The notes below the pieces were generated by a model. That model was not told the DNA's origin and made no database searches. It saw nothing but the letters and a program-made list of their open reading frames with translations. Of a DNA stretch of 12,606 nt, positions 8,654 through 12,606 are shown piece after piece. This stretch comes from Cytophagaceae bacterium (GTDB lineage: Bacteria; Bacteroidota; Bacteroidia; Cytophagales; Spirosomataceae), in NCBI GenBank assembly GCA_947459055.1, contig CANHCG010000017.1, forward strand, positions 1 to 12,606. Direction: 5' to 3'. Within the stretch, counting starts at the first letter, position 1; the number at the start of each line of letters is the position of its first letter. A program made the translations under genes and the position numbers.

Positions 8654-8674
8654 AAAAAATCACAAAATCAACGA

Positions 8675-10429
8675 TTAATATCCAGGATTTTGCTTCAATA
8701 CAGAAGACCCTTGAATATCAATTTGCGCTTGTGGTATTGGTAAAAACTCATCCTTACCAGTTGTGTATTTAGAACCACCAAACTTGGTTACTAACCACTT
8801 AGATTCGTATTTCAAGTAAGCATTCAATGTCTTGCTTGCAATACCCCAACGAACTAAATCGAAGAAGCGGTGACCCTCCGTTGCTAATTCTAATAAACGC
8901 TCCATACGAAGTGCATTCGTAGCCTCCGCCTTATTCGCAAATGCTTTATATGGCTCGATTACATAATTGGCTTCTGGCTTTCCACCTTTCGTTACGAAAC
9001 CAGCTGGATTAGCTGCACGGTTACGAATTTGGTTGATATAACCTAAAGCAGCACCCAAATTACCTGTTTCAATTTCAGCTTCAGCAGCTAATAAAAGCAC
9101 ATCAGCGAAACGGATAATATTAAAGTTCAACGTAGCATATCCACGTGTCCAACCAGAACCATCTGTTAAAGTATTCTCTTGACGCTTGTAGTACACATAT
9201 TTCTTAGGAGAATATGGACCTGCATATACTTGAGAACGAATCCAGTTAGCACCTGGATGCTCAATCCAGTCTAAGTATTGGATACCACGACGACCGATTG
9301 TATGGTCAATACGTGGATCTAATGGATCTGCATCCTCTGTAAATGGAGCAGTAGAGTTAACACCATAATCATTCTTTACTGCATTGGCAGGTAAGTTATA
9401 ATCTGGCGTTCCATCCGCTTGCTCAGAAAGGATTGGTAAACCACCTACTGTACGGTAAGCATTCGCCATAGAGAAGGTTGGTTGGAAGAAACCGCAACAG
9501 TTACCTGGACCATCAGCACCGGTGTTGTATGGATAGTTCAAATCATCAAAACCATTGGCATTATTTGTATTACCCGTGTTCATCGACGATTGAATAGCAA
9601 AAACAGCTTCTTCATTATTGTCATTTTCTGCATTGAAAATTTCAGAAAATTTAGAAACTAAGCCGTATTTCTTACCATTGGTCGTTTTACCATTAGTAAT
9701 TACAGTAGTCAAAATTGATTTTGCATCTGCCCATTTCGATTGGTAAACATAAACCTTACCTAACATAGCACCAGCAGCCCACTTGTTTGCACGACCTGCA
9801 TCTGAATGAGTTTCAGTAAGGTTGTCATACGCATGTTTGAAATCAGCTTCGATTTTATCCCAAATAGCAGGTGTATTGGCTACTTTTTCAATTCCTTGAC
9901 CGTATCCTACTTTTTCGTCTACGTATGGAACAGAATTCCATAAACGCTTTAATTCGAAATAATAGAATCCACGCAAGAAACGTGCCTCAGCAACGATACG
10001 TGTTTTATCAGCTGCAGAAAGATCCTTAGAACCATTCGCCAAATTTATAACAGCATTGCAACGTGCAATACCTTCATATTTAGCTCTCCAAGTATCATTC
10101 ATATCGCCATTGGTTGCATCAATCTCATACCGCTGGATAGGGTTAATCGCCGTGTAATCACCTGGGTCAGTACCCTTGTTATTCTCACCACCACGAATGG
10201 AACCCCAAACCCAGTTGTTAGCCGCTCCCAAACGAGAGAAACCTTTAGCTGCTAATTGGGCATAAGCACCAATTAAGGCACCCTCAACACCAGCTTTCGA
10301 AGATAATTGTGCCTGAGCCAATGAGCCCGTAGGTGCAACTTCCAAAAACTGATCTCTACAAGCGAAGGTCAACATAAACGCTGACGCACTCACTAAAGCT
10401 ATACGCTTTAAAATTTGATATTTTTTCAT
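8675..10429 (-). CDS. RagB/SusD-family nutrient-binding outer-membrane lipoprotein
   Basis: This complete 584-residue SusD-type protein is the surface lid that captures substrate for its SusC transporter. The signal peptide ends in lipobox LTFAC, with acylated Cys24 followed by RDQFLEVAPTG, a typical SusD beginning. The N-terminal helical (TPR-like) part includes the family block AEARFLRGFYYFELKRLW (147-164). The C-terminal part has RFADVLLLAAEAE (440-452), INQIRNRAA (465-473) and the near-invariant RMERLLELATEGHRFFDLVRW (508-528), and it ends in LKQNPGY. Length is normal. A Cys-Cys pair at 311-312 lies in a Gly/Asn-rich loop that could border the ligand site; this is only a guess. It starts 32 nt after the SusC-type stop, behind an A-rich leader without a clear Shine-Dalgarno sequence. 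The same strand and spacing make it the second gene of the susCD transcript. The substrate cannot be told from sequence. Confidence 0.96.
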   Translation of the reverse strand: MKKYQILKRIALVSASAFMLTFACRDQFLEVAPTGSLAQAQLSSKAGVEGALIGAYAQLAAKGFSRLGAANNWVWGSIRGGENNKGTDPGDYTAINPIQRYEIDATNGDMNDTWRAKYEGIARCNAVINLANGSKDLSAADKTRIVAEARFLRGFYYFELKRLWNSVPYVDEKVGYGQGIEKVANTPAIWDKIEADFKHAYDNLTETHSDAGRANKWAAGAMLGKVYVYQSKWADAKSILTTVITNGKTTNGKKYGLVSKFSEIFNAENDNNEEAVFAIQSSMNTGNTNNANGFDDLNYPYNTGADGPGNCCGFFQPTFSMANAYRTVGGLPILSEQADGTPDYNLPANAVKNDYGVNSTAPFTEDADPLDPRIDHTIGRRGIQYLDWIEHPGANWIRSQVYAGPYSPKKYVYYKRQENTLTDGSGWTRGYATLNFNIIRFADVLLLAAEAEIETGNLGAALGYINQIRNRAANPAGFVTKGGKPEANYVIEPYKAFANKAEATNALRMERLLELATEGHRFFDLVRWGIASKTLNAYLKYESKWLVTKFGGSKYTTGKDEFLPIPQAQIDIQGSSVLKQNPGY

Positions 10430-10461
10430 TTTCTTATTCTTTAAAATTGGCTTTCGCTAAA

Positions 10462-12606
10462 TTAGAAATTCAAGTTGATAGAGGCGTTAAATCCACGTGT
10501 AACAGGATAGTTACCCACATCAATACCAAATCCAGTATCAGCCGCACCACCTACACCTGGATCTAATCCTTTGTATGCAGTGATGGTAAACAAGTTCGTT
10601 GCAGAAACTGTGAATTTAGCACGCTTAATTCCTAGCTTAGAAGAATACTTCTCTGGAATGTTATATCCCAAAGAGATATTTTGGAAACGGATGTAATCTC
10701 CACTTTCAACATACCAAGAGTTCTCAGCACCTGAAGTAGAAATATTAGAAGCTGATTCCCAAATAGGAGCCTCAGCCGCATTTCCTAAAGCAGGAGTCCA
10801 TGATTGCTTCGCGCGCTCACCCTTTCCAGCTCCTTGGAATGTTCCAAAGAAATCAGTAAACCATTTTTGCTGATTCCAGATTTTGTTTCCAGCAGATGCA
10901 TTCAAATAAGCATTGAATTCAAAATCCTTATATGTCAAACCTAAATTAATACCACCTGTGTAAGTTGGTACCGGTGAACCTAAATACGTACGGTCAGCTG
11001 GCGTAATTTTTCCGTCTCCATCCGTATCTTGATAACGGAAACGACCTACTCCTGCTCCTGATTGAACTGGAGCTGAAGCAACTTCAGCAGCAGAATTGAA
11101 ATATCCTAACACCTTATAACCATAAAATGAAGATAGAGAACGACCTACTTCCATCCGTACTGGAACAATTCCACGGAATGAACCTCCTGTTAAATTGGTA
11201 ATACCTGGAGCAAAGGCCACAATCTCATTTTGTAAGAAAGAGTTATTAATTGTTAACTCATATTTCAAATCAGATGTGATATTTCCGCGATTAATTACTT
11301 GAAAATCAATACCTTGGTTACGCATTTTAGCTACGTTAACCGCTGGAGCAGATGCCGCGTTACCCACAACCGCAGGAAGAGGTACGTTGAATAACAAATC
11401 ACGGGTATCTTTTCTCCAAAGATCAAATACGATTTCCCACTTACCATTCAATAAAGTCGCATCAAAACCAATGTTCAACGTTTCTGAAGTCTCCCATTTC
11501 GCCGCGTCGTTACCAATACGTGAACGGAAATATCCTTCATTAGCTCCTGAACTTTGTCCTGAAATTGGATAGAATGAGTTTCCACGGTTAGCCGCGTATA
11601 ATGAGAACTGATTCGCTGGGTCTACGTTGTTCGAGTTACCCATTTCACCCCAACCTCCACGAATTTTCAAATCCGTAATAGATGGAAGATCAGCCATAAA
11701 CGGCTCAGATGTTACACGCCATGCCGCAGAGAACGCAGGGAAGATACCATAACGACTCTGAGAACCAAAACGAGATGAACCATCACGACGTACAACTCCT
11801 GTTAAGTAGTATTTCTCATTAAAGTTGTAATCTAACTTAGAGAACAACGAGTAAAAATTAACCCCGCTAAATAAATTTGAGTTTACAACAGGTGATTGTA
11901 CTGCATTTAAAGTTACAAAATCCAAGTCCATTGAGAATGGATTAATACCTGAACCACTAATGCTACGACCAGCTCCTGTGTTTAAAGCTTCCTGACCAAC
12001 TAAAACTTTAACACCATGCTTTTTCAACTGATATTTGTAAGCAACAGTGTTGGACAAAACCCAACTCATTACATAGTTAGAACCCTCAGAGAATGAATCA
12101 GAAGCCTCAGGCTCTGAATCTCCTAAGTAGCGGTAATTATAATTCTTAAATGCTGAACTATTGAATTGACCTCCTAAACTAGTTCTGATAATCAAATCTT
12201 TGATTGGCTCGTATTCTGCATATAAATTACCAACCGCATTCGCGTTAAAGTTGTTGTCATTTAAGTTGTTACGTAAAATCTGACGAACCGGGTTACGAGG
12301 GTTGTTAAAACCAGCCGCTTTCGTAGAAGCATAGGATCCAAAATCATCATAAACAGGAATGATCGTCGGCATACGATATGCAGATAAAATCACAGACTCA
12401 TCAGCTGCGATACCTAAACCACCATTACCTCCTGCTTGACCACGTACAGAACGATATGTAAACTGTAAGTTCTCACCCACACGTACCTTCTTACCTAAGT
12501 TAAATTCAGAGTTAAAACGAGCAGAATAACGTTTGAAATCATTTTCTAACAAAATACCTTGTTGCTCTTGTCCTGAAAGACCTAAATAAAAACGTCCATT
12601 TTCAGT
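10462..12606 (-). CDS. SusC/RagA-family TonB-dependent outer-membrane transporter (5'-truncated)
   Basis: The visible 714 residues are the C-terminal part of a SusC-type 22-stranded beta-barrel, which takes up ligands across the outer membrane using TonB-ExbB-ExbD energy. The frame stays open to the window edge, so the TTG at 12552 is internal. The signal peptide, the carboxypeptidase-like domain, the TonB box and most or all of the plug lie outside. Visible family hallmarks are RFGSQSRYGIFPAFSAAWR (279-297 of the fragment), a GWGEMGNS turn shortly after it, the DTDGDGKITPAD loop (527-538) followed by LGSPVPTYTGGINLGLTYKD, and a C-terminus of alternating strands ending in Phe (ASINLNF), as barrel-assembly signals do. 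It lies 32 nt upstream of the SusD partner. Codons are rich in CGT, GGT and AAC, consistent with high expression. Any promoter or sigma/anti-sigma regulator would be beyond the right edge. Confidence 0.96.
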   Translation of the reverse strand, partial: TENGRFYLGLSGQEQQGILLENDFKRYSARFNSEFNLGKKVRVGENLQFTYRSVRGQAGGNGGLGIAADESVILSAYRMPTIIPVYDDFGSYASTKAAGFNNPRNPVRQILRNNLNDNNFNANAVGNLYAEYEPIKDLIIRTSLGGQFNSSAFKNYNYRYLGDSEPEASDSFSEGSNYVMSWVLSNTVAYKYQLKKHGVKVLVGQEALNTGAGRSISGSGINPFSMDLDFVTLNAVQSPVVNSNLFSGVNFYSLFSKLDYNFNEKYYLTGVVRRDGSSRFGSQSRYGIFPAFSAAWRVTSEPFMADLPSITDLKIRGGWGEMGNSNNVDPANQFSLYAANRGNSFYPISGQSSGANEGYFRSRIGNDAAKWETSETLNIGFDATLLNGKWEIVFDLWRKDTRDLLFNVPLPAVVGNAASAPAVNVAKMRNQGIDFQVINRGNITSDLKYELTINNSFLQNEIVAFAPGITNLTGGSFRGIVPVRMEVGRSLSSFYGYKVLGYFNSAAEVASAPVQSGAGVGRFRYQDTDGDGKITPADRTYLGSPVPTYTGGINLGLTYKDFEFNAYLNASAGNKIWNQQKWFTDFFGTFQGAGKGERAKQSWTPALGNAAEAPIWESASNISTSGAENSWYVESGDYIRFQNISLGYNIPEKYSSKLGIKRAKFTVSATNLFTITAYKGLDPGVGGAADTGFGIDVGNYPVTRGFNASINLNF

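Noticed and set aside
8593..8674. Bacteroidota-type promoter (TTTG and TAnnTTTG elements) in front of the CRTAC1-like gene
   Set aside because: A TTTTG and a TAATTTTA stretch exist on the - strand but are separated by the hairpin, at a spacing far too long for a normal promoter.

Overview
The window reads as an AT-rich genome segment from a member of the Bacteroidota, most likely a Cytophagales-type bacterium. The evidence is a SusC/SusD outer-membrane pair, a PorW/SprE-type component of the type IX secretion system (T9SS), several lipoprotein signal peptides, and starts without clear Shine-Dalgarno sequences. I cannot name the genus from the sequence. Almost all of the window is coding. There are five protein genes, two of them cut by the window edges. 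I saw no tRNA, rRNA, CRISPR array or insertion sequence.

Left block, + strand, 1-5089: three genes lie head-to-tail with almost no spacing. They are the C-terminal part of a PorW/SprE-like tetratricopeptide protein (cut at the left edge), a complete bifunctional class A penicillin-binding protein (PBP1A type), and a lipoprotein that joins a single c-type heme motif to an FG-GAP (VCBS) calcium-binding beta-propeller. The gaps are 1 nt and 0 nt, so the three are probably one transcript with coupled translation. The first two fit an envelope theme: a trans-envelope secretion/gliding component next to a peptidoglycan synthase. The role of the third is unknown.

Right block, - strand, 12606-5086: a SusC-type TonB-dependent transporter (its N-terminus lies beyond the right edge) is followed by its SusD-type surface lipoprotein and then by a strong hairpin terminator. 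About 30 nt past the hairpin begins a very large lipoprotein with two sets of seven FG-GAP motifs flanking an ASPIC/UnbV domain (CRTAC1-like). The likely picture is a surface nutrient-uptake locus in which SusD and perhaps the CRTAC1-like lipoprotein bind substrate and SusC imports it. No degrading enzyme is visible, so the substrate cannot be named.

The two blocks converge and their last genes overlap by 4 bp at the stop codons, leaving no room for an intergenic terminator. The two convergent genes both encode FG-GAP-repeat lipoproteins of different architecture. The most interesting points are the heme/propeller lipoprotein in the PorW/SprE-PBP1A operon, the double-propeller architecture of the large lipoprotein, the possible attenuator that separates it from susCD, and the terminator-less convergent overlap.
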